64,000 bases of DNA from positions 117,501 to 181,500 of the forward strand of contig CAUYUJ010017810.1 of NCBI GenBank assembly GCA_963575745.1. The letters are read 5' to 3'. The notes beneath the pieces are model-generated. The model was given only the letters and a program-made list of their open reading frames with translations, did no database searches and was not told where the DNA came from. Position numbers and translations under genes: made by a program. Source of the stretch: Prorocentrum cordatum (lineage: Eukaryota; Sar; Dinophyceae; Prorocentrales; Prorocentraceae). Below, one piece after another: positions 1 through 54,839 of the stretch (its first letter is position 1; every line of letters starts with the position of its first letter).

Positions 1-620
1 ACGCTGGCCAGTCCGCTTCGCGGTGCCCCCGTCTGGCTCCAGCGCTGGTGCAGCCCACTCTGCCTCGCCGCCGACGGAAAAAAGGTGTGATATCATGGGC
101 GGGGCGAGGAGGAGGAGGAGTAGGAGGAGGAGGAGGTGGAGGTGGAGGAGGAGGAGGAGGAGGAGGAGGAGGAGGAGGAGGAGGAGGAGACCCCCTCCAC
201 TTCTTTCGACAGGCTACCTGCCCCCCCCCCTCGTCCGTGCACAGGCCTCTGGCCACGCGCCAGTAAATTCGAGCTGCGAGCTCGTCAGCATGCTACTCCT
301 CTGCTTGTGTTCGAAGGTCTGGCAAAAAGTCGAAGGCCTGGTGTTTCTTCCACAGTGACGCGCGGGTGGGCTCCCCATGACGGCGTGTCATTGACATTGT
401 GTCTGCTTCCCCGCGGACCCGCCCCCTTCGGGGCTCACTTCGACTCCTCCGACTAGATTCGATTCGATTTGGATCGATGTCGATGCCGATTTGATTCGAC
501 TTCGGATTCCGATTCCAGTTTCCCAATGGAGGCTTCACTAGTCTGCTGATGTCCGCCTATTCGACCTCTCCCGACTTGGCGGCCGACTTCCGCCGATCCG
601 GTCGACATCCTCCACCGCTC

Positions 621-825
621 CGAATTCTTCACGCTTCGCGTATCCCCACCAGCCCATCCCCAAACAGCAACTCCAGCGAAGCATGCCGACAGTCGTGTTT
701 TTCATGCGTATTTCTGCATGCTCTCGCATATATACCCTGTTCTTATGTCCTCCTGCCGCCTTGTACATCCACCTAGTGGGGGGAGCGGGAGGAGGACGAG
801 TCCGAGGAGGAGGAGGGAGAGAAGG
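621..825 (+). repeat. Dispersed repeat A, copy 1
   Basis: About 200 bp, highly similar to 16309-16502 in direct orientation. The similarity runs from TTCTTCACGCTTCGCG through a GCATGCCGAC block to a GGA-rich end. In both places repeat A is followed 1.1-1.4 kb later by repeat B, with CTTGGGG-rich sequence between, so A and B may be parts of one larger repeat unit. No ORF shared by both copies is evident. Confidence 0.8.
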
Positions 826-1648
826 TGTTGGGAGGGAAGACAGAGGGCGGTCGTCGTCGTTTCACACACGTGAACGAGTCAGACGACTCAAATGACGGCG
901 ACGCCTCAGACGATGACGGCGACGACCACGACGACGACGACGACGATTACGATGACAACGACGACGTCGGCGACGACGATGCAGGCGACGACGACGACGA
1001 CGATCCAGCGTTCTCCCCCGACCAGTTGTGCAGTGAGCGTAACTCGGCACGGATGGGCAGGTCTCCCTCTGAACGCATAGTTCGGAGAGCGGCAGTGAGC
1101 TTAGCTCCGCCCATCCAGCAACCTGCCCGACCAGTTGTGCAGTGAGATCTAGAGACCGCCAGCGGGCTACACCACAGCACACCACACGACACCACAGCAC
1201 ACCACACCGCACCACACCACACCACACCACGGCACGGCACGGCACGCCACGCCACGCCACGCCACTCAACCCATACCAGCACGATCAGTAAACGCGACAG
1301 GAATTAGAAAAAGGAACCAAGAAGCAGCAAAGGCGAGATCGGAGGAATCAGCAAAGGAGATATTTCAGGAACCACACCGCACTGCACCGCACTAGACCAC
1401 CCCGCACCAACACCACACCACACCGCACCACACCGCACTACACCGCACCGCGCCACACTAGACACCACTGCTCACCACTACAAACCTCCACACACGACAC
1501 CACACAACATCAGACGACGACACTTCAGCCCTAGAGGCCCCCAGGGCTCGCCACGAGGTCACCAAGGTTCCCAGGAGAGGCCCAAGTCTATATTTCGTCC
1601 AGCGTTGTCGTCGCTGTTGCCACTCTGGCTCACAGTGTTCCAGGCCCC

Positions 1649-1722
<74 letters not shown>

Positions 1723-2061
1723 CAGTAGTAGTAGCAGTAGCAGTAGCAGTAGCGGTAGAAGTATGAGTAGTTGTTGTTGTTGTAGTAGGAGTCGTGGTGG
1801 TAGCGGTGGGAGTAGCGGTAGAAGTCGTAGTCGTTGTCGTTGTCGCAGTGCTTGGGGATATACTAGGGCCTTCTTGGCGATATGTGGAGACATCTTGGAA
1901 ATATACTAGGGCCTTCTGGGCGATATGTTGGAGGTCTCGGAGCCCTTTGCGGGCTCTCCCGGGGCGCTCTTAGGGCCCTCTTGGGGCTCTTTGGGAGGGG
2001 TCTGGGAGGTATCTTGGGGCCATCTTTCGGGCGATCGATCACAGATGGGGCGAGCATTTTT

Positions 2062-2276
2062 CTCCCCCCCCCGTCGGGGCCACGATCCTCCTGAGGGGTG
2101 TCGAATTTTAGCCCTCCCAGGAGTCGAAAAAGACCCCTCCGACCACCCGCGGAAGGACCTCTCCAGGCCCAGGGGGAGGGGGTAGGGGGAGGGGTAAACC
2201 CCTCCCCGAAGGGGAAGAAGGGGGTTGAGAACAGAGCGGGCTCTCTAAACCACTCACGCCCAAAGGGCTGGTGGCA
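2062..2276 (+). repeat. Dispersed repeat B, copy 1, with perfect hairpin
   Basis: About 215 bp, closely matching 17444-17661 (shared blocks include GAGGGGTGTCG, GACCACCCGCGGAA and CTCTCTAAACCACTCACGCC). It contains a hairpin at 2186-2207: a 9-bp stem GGGGAGGGG / CCCCTCCCC around a TAAA loop. The second copy keeps 8 of 9 stem pairs. It ends about 70 bp before the first visible NRS/ER exon. Confidence 0.8.
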
Positions 2277-2345
2277 TTCGACTTCTCGCTTCGATGTTGG
2301 GCTCTCCTGCCTCTGCCTGGTCCCACGCTCCGGCGGACTCGAGAG

Positions 2346-46572
<44,227 letters not shown>

Positions 46573-46814
46573 GCAGTCGGCCGCATCGGACGATTGTGCG
46601 GCTTCAACGTTTTGCCCCCCAGAGCTCCCCTGCGTCGGTCTCGATGGGCAGCAGCTTTGCGGGCGATAAGCAGCGGCAGACTAACTCCCACGTGCTCGTT
46701 CCCGATCCTCAATCACCCTTTTTCCCTATAACTAGCTCCTCCCAGCCGCACCCCCCGGCGTGTCAGTAGGGCGGGCCGCGTTTCGCCTGAGAGGTCCTTA
46801 CCATCTATGAGCCG

Positions 46815-47413
46815 GAAGCTTGACATGCGCAAGCGTGTTGAGGATGGAGGGTGGCTGTTTTCTTAAATGCGTCTCGCTCCTCAGCGCCGCATACATGTGT
46901 TCAAAGGTTTGCAGCATCTGCAGAGATGGAGGGCAAGCGGTCTTCAAACTGTGGCTCCCGCCACAGCGCCGCGCATATTCGTTTCAAAAGTTAGCAGCAG
47001 TTGCAAGGATGGACTGCGGCCCGTTTTCAAAATGTGGCCCTCGTCTGAGCGTCGCGTGCATTCGTCTCAACAGTTTGCAGCAGTTTGGGGTCCAGTTCAA
47101 AATGTGGCTCTTGTCCCTCCGCCGCGCACATTCGATTTCAATGCTTGCAGCAGTTTCAAGGATGAAGGGTGGTTCTTTTTGTATAGTATGGCTGTCGCCT
47201 CAGTGCCGCGAGTATCGCATTCGTTTTAACAATTTGCAGCAGATTCTTGGGTTCGCAGTGTCGAAGTCCCAGGACTCTTGTTCTGGCACGGTTTTGGGTT
47301 GTCAGGACGCAACAGTCACGTTGATTCGCGGTGTTGAAGTCCCAGGAATGCTGCCATTGCACGATTTAGGATTGCCAGGGAGCAACAGTCGCGTTCAACC
47401 GTGGTGCTGAAGT
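46815..47413 (-). repeat. Composite tandem repeat (82-bp plus 75-bp units), inverted copy
   Basis: Diverged units of about 82 bp (marks GGATGGAGGG at 46842 and about 46925, GGATGGACTGCGG at about 47008, GGATGAAGGGTGG at about 47158, one unit shortened) are followed by two or three units of about 75 bp (GCGGTGTTGAAGTCCCAGGA at about 47320). Order and orientation are the reverse of 6880-7490. One frame is open from 46820 to 47410 with repeated KMWL..LRRAH-like segments, but I do not claim a protein. Confidence 0.7.
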
Positions 47414-47419
47414 TTTATG

Positions 47420-48200
47420 AATCGTGTTCTGCCTCGGGGCAGGGTCCTCAGACGGTGGTCTTTCAATAGGGCACTTCCCGCAGCGAAGCGACTTGCCTGC
47501 AGGAGCTATGAAGAGGGAGCTCGGAGTGAGGGTTTACTGTGCTATCTCTTCCTCTCCTCTCTGCCGCGCGCCGCTGTGACGCTCCCTGCTCCGCGGTTGC
47601 CGCGCTCGCGCCCGCGGGCGCGGGCGCCCGCGCACGCCCAGTGGAGGGCCCCCCCTGGACGCCGCCAAGGGACCTCGTTTCCAGAGGTGGGGAGGAGTTG
47701 CGCGCAGCCCTTCCGCGCGGAACCATGTCCTCTGGTGACGTACACTGGAACAACTTTCGAACGGCATGAAGAAATATGGGCACGCCGCCGACCAGGGGGC
47801 CCTCAGAACTCGTCCTGGAGGGCCTTCGCGGGGAAGGCCTGCACGACGATCGCGGGGAGAGGACTGTACGAGGTGGGGAGGAGAGGGAGGAACTGTCCTC
47901 ACGGGCATTGCTGGTGTGGAGGGCTCGTCCACCATGCCACCAGCTTCTCTGAGCTTCTCAGCGGCACGCGCCGGCGCTCGCGGGCGAGCTCGAGGCTGCC
48001 CTGCGTGGCCGCGCGTCCCGCGGCGGCTCTCAACGCTTCTGGCGGATCGGACGGGAGCCTGTGCAGGAGAGGAACCGTCTTGTCCTCCCTATGCAGCCCA
48101 AGCTTCAAGGAGCAGGGGGATTGGGGCAGATGGAGTGGCCAGGCCCGCCCGATAAAGACGTCGTGCGCCCTGCCGATCGGCGTCCTGGTACCCAGCTTGC
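47420..48200. other. GC-rich stretch without recognised gene
   Basis: Open in several frames, with no family motif seen on either strand. Confidence 0.4.
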
Positions 48201-49780
48201 CGCTGCCGGCGGCTCGTCCTCAGCGGAGCGTGGACCTCCGGGCCGCAGGAGTGGTCCTCGTAGCTCGGTTGGCGGCCCTCGCAGCTCCGCCTGTGGCTCG
48301 CGCAGATCGGCAGGCGGCCCTGGCAGCTCTGCCGGTCGCGGGCCCTTCGGTCAGCACGGTGCGCCATGATCTCGCTGGTGCCCCTCGTGCAGCCGTGCAC
48401 GGTGCCGTGTGGCGGCGTCCACTGCGACTTATTGGCCGTTTCGTTTTAGTAGTCGCGCCGCTGGTCCGGCGTGCTGGTCCAGCCTACCAGCGAGGAGTTT
48501 GGTGCGGGCGTGGCCTCTTGGCCCGGCGTTTGCTGGGCCCCGCCGTCGTCAGACGGGCAACCACTGGGTCTGCTGCGTCACCCTGTGGTGGTAATGCCAC
48601 TTCCAGGACTGGTCCATCGCGCTGGCCCACCCCGCAGACAGGGCGGGCGGGCCCGACTCGGCGGGCGGCTAGTGCTCCACGTCTGCGTCAAGATCGCTCT
48701 CGCCCTCCAACTTGGAGCAGATGTCCTCGAGGTCGTCGGGGTTCCTCGCAGGCCTGGCTGCCCTGGTTCTTCGTCCTCTGCAGGGGGCCCTCGGAGTACT
48801 GCTGGTTGCTGTCGTAGCTCTGCTGGTGGCCCTCGTAGCTCAGCTGGTGGCGCTCGGAGCTCCACTTGCTGCCCTCGTCACTCTGCTGGCGGCATTCGAA
48901 GCTCTGCTGATGGCCCTCGTAGCCGTGTTGGTGGTTGTTCTCCAAACTCTGCGGCGTGTCCTCGCAGCTCAGCTGGTGGCCCTGCAACCCTGCTGGTGGC
49001 TCTCGGAGCTCGGCTTGCGTCTCTCGTAGCCTGGCTTGTGGCCCCTGGTAGCTCAGCTGGCGGCTGCTCGTGAAACTTTGGTGGTGGCCCGCGCAGTTCT
49101 GGCCGCGGTCCTCGCAGCTCGGCCGGTGGCCCGCGGAGCTCAGCTGGCGGCCCTCGAAGCTCCGCTCGCGGCCCTGGAAGCTTGGACCGTTGCCCCCGTA
49201 GCTGAGCGGGTGTCCCTCCTAGCTGCTCTCGGAGCTCTGCTCGTGGTGCCTGTTGTTCAGCTGGTGGCCCTGGCAGCTGTGGTGGTTGGCCTTCGTAGTT
49301 CAGCTAGTTGCCCTCGTAGCTCAGCGGGTTGCTCCTTTAGCTGCGGGGGTGGCTCTCGAAGCTCTGCTCGTGGTTCAGCTGGTGGCCCTCGTAACTCTGC
49401 GCGTGGCCCTGGTAGCTCAGATTGTGGTCTTCGTAATTTAGCTGGTGGCCCTCGGAGGTCTGCTGGAGGCTCTCGTAGCCCAGGAGGTGGCCCTCCTAGC
49501 TCTGCTGGTGGCTCTCGTAGCTCTGCTTTGGTCCTCGTAGGTCAGCTTGTGGCTCTCGTAGCTCAGCTGGTGGCCCTCGTAGTTGCTCAACTGATGGTCT
49601 TCGTAGCCAAACTCGTGTCCCGCGTAGCTCGGCTGGTGGCTCTCGTAGTTCAGCCGGTGGCCCTCGGATGTAAGCTGGAGGCTCTCGCAGCTCAGTAGGT
49701 GGCTCTGGCAGTTCTGCTGATGAGTCTTGTGGTCCTCGTAGGTCAGCTTGTGGCCCTCGCTCAGAACTGGTGTCCATGGT
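48200..49780 (-). repeat. 1.5-kb minisatellite, 21-bp unit, heptapeptide coding potential
   Basis: Many diverged copies of GTAGCTCAGCTGGTGGCCCTC. Because the unit is 21 bp, each frame gives a seven-residue repeat. On the minus strand one frame reads YEGHQLS-like heptads and another ELRGPPA-like heptads, each open for long stretches with breaks. Upstream on the same strand (49880-50045) is a protein-like stretch that runs into the first of these frames after a frame change, so the minisatellite may derive from a coding repeat. Confidence 0.75.
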
Positions 49781-49879
49781 GCCGGGGTGGGGAATCCGTA
49801 GGTGTCTTCGTCGTCGTAGCCGCTGTACTGGTCGGCGCAGCATTCCTCGCCCTTCTCGTGGTCCTCCTGGTGGCTCCGC

Positions 49880-50045
49880 CAAGGTGAAGCCTATCTCGCC
49901 GACCAGGCTAGGCAGGGTCAGCGCGCCAGGGAGCTCGTCGCTGGTAAGCTCGTCGTCGCACTCAGGGCAGCAGTAGTAGTCGTAGGCGTAGGTGGGGTCG
50001 CCCTCGTGGACGCGCGGCTCAGGGACGAAGCTCTGAGCACTAGAA
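49880..50045 (-). pseudogene. Protein-like remnant with CPEC motif upstream of the heptad repeats
   Basis: The minus strand reads SFVPEPRVHEGDPTYAYDYY followed by CCPECDDELTSDELPGALTL and an SLVGEIGFT tail. An in-frame TGA lies just upstream, preceded by an acidic EQEDDEEH tail. After a frame change it continues into DEDTYGF and the YEGHQ-type heptads. I do not recognise the family; an acidic dinoflagellate gag is one possibility. Confidence 0.4.
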
Positions 50046-50049
50046 TTCC

Positions 50050-53000
50050 AGCCGAAGCTTCAGTGCTCCTCGTCATCCTCCTGCTCCTGCGTATCCTTCT
50101 CTTGCCGGGTAGCTGGGCCTGGCCCGCGGTGGACGCCATCATGAAGGCGGCCGTGGCGATGATCGTGGTGTCGCTGGGGTGCGGTTGTACACCGTGTCGG
50201 ATGAAGGTACCCTACGAGTTTTCGATACGCGGCTAATCTCGCCCATGCTCTTCTGGTCGTAGTTGGTCTCGGCATGGTTGCTGGTCGGTGTATCTCCACA
50301 TTTTTGGGTTCATCTCGTCGAAGTGCATTGGTGGTGTCGAAGTGCCCTGTGCCCCATGTTGATCGCCCTCAAATAGAAGGGGTTGTAGACGCGGTAGATC
50401 TCCACTCGTAGAGGGAGATGCACGGTTGGTTGTTCACCAGGGACCGACCACAGCGCTGTTTAGCTTGCTTCTGGCCCTTGTTTTGTTGTTCGTTTCGTTG
50501 CTCATTCTCATTTCGTTTAGCTTCTCGTTTTCGTGTCAAGCGCCTCGTTTCGTTGTTCGCTTCGCGTTGCACAGGTCTCCTTGTGAACACTCGTTTTGAG
50601 CGTCGGGCATGCCTTTTTTCGTCTTGAACGCCACGCCGCTATGAACACCGTTGTGGCCGGCCCCTGGCGGAGGGGCTTGTAGACGCCGTCGATCCCCACT
50701 CGCGGGATGCAGGCGCTCAGAGTGCGGTGCACGCCGCCCGCCACCGATGGCGCGGGCCGCGCGCCGAGGCCGCCCCCCTCCTCCCCTTGGGGGGGGCGCG
50801 GCTCCCGGGGCGAGCGCGGGGGATGAAGTTCCCGCAAACGGCCCTCTCTTCCTCTCCTCCTCCCCCTTCCTCCTCCTTCCTCCTCCTTCCTCCTCCTTCC
50901 TCCTTCCTCCTCTTCCTCCTCCTTCCTCCTCCTCTTTCCTCCTCCTCTTCCTCCTCCCTCCTCCTCCCTCCTCCTCCTCCTTCCTCCTCCTCCTCCTCCT
51001 TCTCCTCCTCCTCCTCCTCCTCCTCTGTCCTCCCCCCTTAGTTATTCGATCGGGACCTATCGCACTGCCTCCTGCCCCTTGCTCTGATAAGGTTCTCTCC
51101 CATCCGCCGCCGTTTTGCCCTGACGCACGGAGACTAATCGGTCCTCGTGCCCGTGTCATACTCATTATGTAAGTATCGATCTATTCATTCGCGTACTGCA
51201 GAACAGTCCGCGCTACACCCTGCACCTTTTCCTCTACTTGGTAGCCGAGCTTCGGCTTCCGTCCACGCGCCGCCATGACACCAATTTGCCGCCACGCTTC
51301 GACTGCGATGGCCCTTCATCCCCATCGTGATAAACAGGGACTGCGAGTTCGGCCACTACATAAGCACCGTGTTATTCCCCCTGCCGCGCCTTCATCGCGC
51401 ACCGTGATCGCGTCCCTCTACCCGTTCATCATCATGGTGGAAGCGCGCCTGTACAATATCGAGACCATCGATATGAAGGACCGTGCTCCTACCCTTCCGG
51501 CGCTTCCCTTTGGCCTAGCCCAAACAATGTTCGAGCAGCTCGCGGACCCGACCCCATCATCGAATCCACCTGTGAGTGTGGCCGCCGACGTCAGACAATT
51601 GATTGATACATTGTTCACGTACACGGCTTCTGACGAAGGGTTCCGAGCTACCTGCGACTATGTTGCAGGAATCCGGGGGGAAAGAGGCAACGGACACAAC
51701 GCCCCCACTGCACCCGCCTGTGGGAGTAGCCGTCGGTGTCCGACAGTCAGGCCATCCGACGCGAAGAGTCCCGAGCTCTTTGCGACCATGTCGCGAAAGC
51801 TAGGGGTGGCACAGGCGGGCAGGAGCGACAAGATACCGGAAGGTCCGTCGGCTGTGTTGGCGGCTCTCCGCGGGACTGCGCTACGTACAGCGCCGGTTTT
51901 AATACATGGATTTAGTAGTAAACACAATGATGGAATCATGCATTGATTTATAAATAAATTATTCATGTATTGAAAATCCAATGTATTAGAAATCCCATGT
52001 TTTAAAACCTGCCTTGTGTCTGGGAAGGTCCGTCCTCGGTCCTGTGGAACTTGATCTTCTTCGGCCCTCCGTTGGGGAGGGAGCCGAGCCGTCGGCGCAG
52101 CATCATCTCGCGCGCGCTGCTGCTGCTGGTCCCTGAAGGCTCGGACCACAGTCAGACCGAGCTGTAAGATCGAGGTCGGTTCGAGGAGGGTACCCCAGTA
52201 TCCTTCGTGCTTGTTGGATGTCATTGTGCATCCTGGGGAGGGTACGCTTGGATGTTCTGTTCGTTGTGGCCAGTTGAGGGTCTCATGTTCTTGATTTTTG
52301 TTCTTCTGGCCAAGGTCCGACGGTAGACTTTAGGCCCGTGTTCTGGCTTCGCCTCGGCTCGACGCCGGATGAACCAGAGAGGGGCCGCTCGACCGGGGGT
52401 CTCTGCGCCAGGGTTTCTCCCTCCTCGGCCTCGAGGCCTCTTGTTCGCCTTCGGCCAAGCTGCACCGCGTGCGGTGGCAGCCTCTGGATGGGGGGCCAGG
52501 TTTGTCTTTCGACGTTGGCCTGTCTTTCCTCCCGTTTTTTGGACCTCCCTCTGTGCTTCTCCGGGGGTCCTTGAGTGGTCGCTGGTGGGGCTCTCTCCCC
52601 TCCAGCTCAACCTGCGATGTGCTACCTGCCGCCGCAGTGCTTGACCATCTGGCAGAGAGGACGTTGAGGTCAAACAAGATCGAGGATTACGGATCGATAG
52701 TAGAAGAATAGGATCGAAGAGGAAGATAATACGGACGGTTGAGGACGGAGGAGGAGGACCCAGGATCGAGGATCGAGAATGGAAGAACAAATGGAGGAGG
52801 AGGAGGACCGAGGATCGAGGATCGAGGAGGAGGATCGAGGATCGAGGAGGAGGATCGAAGAGGAGGATCGAGGAGGAGGAGGAGGAGGAGGAGGAATGAA
52901 GAACATCCTGGAAGAGGGTCGAGGATCGAAGATCGACGATCGAGGATGACCGAGGAGGGCGAGGAGACGGTTCGAGGAAGGGGAGGAGTTTCGAGGAGGA

Positions 53001-53400
53001 GAATGGAGGATTGAGAAGAGAGCGGATGAATAGGATGAGTTTTCTTTTGGTTCCGCCTCCCTCTCAACTCCTCACTTCTCCCCACTCACTCCACTGCACT
53101 CCGCTCCACTCTTCTCTACCGGGCTCTCGTTGTCTTCTTCTCAACCTTCCTTACTCACCTTTCTTGTTCCGGCGTCCTCCATACCTATTTCCAATCATTC
53201 TTATTCCAGCCCGCCCCCACAGCTCCTTCCCAGTGCTCCGATCTCTTCCCCAGTACGCCCCGCTCTACTTCCACTCCGTTCCACGCCATTCCGCCGCAAG
53301 ACAGCTCCAAGACGCCCAGGGCAGCTCCCGAGAATCCTCCAACAGCCCAGGGACAATCCGCCGGCTCTCTCGCCTTTTTGCCCCTGATGGGCCGCTGAGG
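50050..53400. other. Repeat-rich stretch without a supported gene
   Basis: Contains a TCC array (about 50850-51035) and a GGA/GGATCGA array (about 52740-52960). A plus-strand frame at 51275-51946 (223 codons) is partly protein-like (FGLAQTMFEQLADPTPSS), but its second part repeats the first out of frame: 51565-51680 is a diverged duplicate of 51710-51815. No known family; not called as a gene. Confidence 0.4.
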
Positions 53401-53414
53401 GCACAATTTCACCC

Positions 53415-53690
53415 CTGAATAACGCCCCAAGAAGAGATCGAGGGAGCCCCAGGACGGCCCCAAGAGCTCCCCAAGACGGCGTCAAAAGAGCCCCAAGACG
53501 GGCCAAGAGGCCTCCAAGACGGCCCCGGAGCGCTCCAAGACAGCCCGCAGACGCTCCCAATACAACTTCCGAAGGCGTCAGGCGGAGCAAGAGGGCCCTG
53601 AGCCAGACCAACAAGCGCCGAAGAGGCCCGAAGAGTCCCCGAGAAGCTCCCAGCAGGTCCCCAAGAAGCGCCCAAGAAGGCCCAACATAG
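53415..53690 (-). repeat. CCTCTTGGGG-type repeat, inverted orientation
   Basis: Degenerate CCCCAAGA-type units, the reverse complement of the family at 16925-17245. Ends directly beside the spliced-leader relic. Confidence 0.6.
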
Positions 53691-53692
53691 TT

Positions 53693-53714
53693 TCCGTAGC
53701 CATTTTGGCTCAAG
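53693..53714 (+). other. Dinoflagellate spliced-leader (DinoSL) relic
   Basis: An exact match to the 22-nt conserved leader, TCCGTAGCCATTTTGG followed by CTCAAG. In spliced-leader RNA genes the leader is followed by a GT donor; here it is followed by ACTCAC, so this is not such a gene. It fits a trans-spliced mRNA copied back into the genome. A DUF616-type pseudogene on the same strand begins within 400 bp. Confidence 0.9.
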
Positions 53715-54079
53715 ACTCACAAGGCTCATGCAGGCTCAGACCAATTCGCACTCAGACCCATTCGTATTCAGATTTATTACAACGTTCGAGGCGAGCCAGT
53801 CCGCGGCAGGGCAGGTAGGCATCGCGATCACCGAGATGGTTGGCCCAGTGGCGTGGCACCATGTACCTTCTGGCTTCACGGTGGAACAAGGTACTGCAAC
53901 GCCCAAATCGGGCGCAGTTGGGACAATTTGGCGGGTTCACTTCAGCACCACGTCCAGGGACAACCAGAGTGGCATGGGAGGGTACGTTCTGATATGCAAG
54001 CAGGCGGCCAGGGTCTCCGACGCTCGTTCGCGGCGCGACCGGTCGAGACCATATTCTAGATAGAAACACGCGTGATTCG

Positions 54080-54839
54080 TGGATTGATGACATGGATGAT
54101 GAGGACGTCGGTTTCACTCGATGGGGTGCGGCATCTGGTCGGAGGGGGGAAAAGCTTCCAGATAAAGTCGAGATATTTGTTGATACCGAAATGGTCCACG
54201 TGAAGCAAACAAGCAATTCGTCGTGTACCCGGCGAGGCAGTTCGAGTTTCTTTGCGATGACAACGTATCATGTTTGTGGAAAGCGAATCCGATCCTCACG
54301 CCATCCCAGAAAAATGCAGACCATTTTGTCATCCAAGTTTTTCTAGTTGCGCTGGATTGCCGAACGCACTCGCTACGATTACACACTCTGGGTGGATGGT
54401 AAATATTTACTGAGAAACCAGAACCTGACTGAGACAATTAAGGAATCTTTGGGAGACTGTTGACATGCTTGTCATGAGACACCCTCAAAGAAAGACGGTT
54501 GCGCAGGAGTTGCGCCCCGCAAGCAAACGTGCAGCGGCGCTCTTGATGATCGTTCTGTAATCCAGACGGAGAGCAAAACAAATGTATAAGAGCTACGTGC
54601 ATGAAGGTTTCTTTGATATTACGGGACTCTTTGATTCAGCCAAGCTTATCGTGAGGCCAGCACGTGTGCGTGATGTGTTCATCGATTGGTGGCACGAAGT
54701 GCAGCGAGGAGATCCTCGTGATCAGATGTCGCTGCCTTGGATGATCCAGAAGCATGGTGTCAACTTCCTCAGCATGACGCCCGAGCCTTGTGCCGTCTTA
54801 GGCGACAGCTGTTTTAACCCGCATGCTCACGTTCGCTGA
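54080..54839 (+). pseudogene. DUF616/TOD1-MUCI70-type glycosyltransferase-like pseudogene
   Basis: Family landmarks in order: RHPRKMQTILSSKFF, YDYTLWVDGKYLLRN (about 54378-54425), DMLVMRHPQRKTVAQEL (about 54462-54515), QMYKSYVHEGFFD (about 54579-54620), LIVRPARV (about 54645), FIDWWHEVQRGDPRDQMSLP (about 54678-54740). WVDGK, RHP.R and RDQ.S are typical of the DUF616 fold, thought to act in Golgi glycosylation. Breaks: TAG at about 54344, one extra T at about 54450 that shifts frame, and TAA at about 54555. Absence of introns and the spliced-leader relic upstream suggest a processed, retroposed copy. The N-terminal half is poorly recognisable. Confidence 0.7.

Larger units (their letters stand above)
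1..2345. repeat. Simple-repeat-rich stretch upstream of the first exon
   Basis: No gene was recognised here. It holds a GGA array (about 108-190), a degenerate GATTCGAT-type stretch (about 450-515), imperfect GAC repeats (890-1012), a 19-bp direct repeat at 1019-1037 and 1128-1146, CACAC/ACCGC pentamers (1155-1275 and 1370-1500) and an AGT array (about 1649-1760). It also has the first copies of dispersed repeats A (621-825) and B (2062-2276). It is probably intron or 5' sequence of the NRS/ER gene. Confidence 0.6.

Noticed and set aside
53693-53714. Spliced-leader RNA gene
   Set aside because: The leader is followed by ACTCAC rather than a GT donor and no Sm-site-like intron follows.
54344-54560. 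Alternative genetic code with TAA/TAG read as Gln, suggested by stops at Gln-compatible positions
   Set aside because: The NRS/ER exons and the complete retrotransposon ORFs contain no internal TAA or TAG, and element 2 ORF3 ends at TAA, so the standard code fits; the stops are in already frameshifted pseudogenes.
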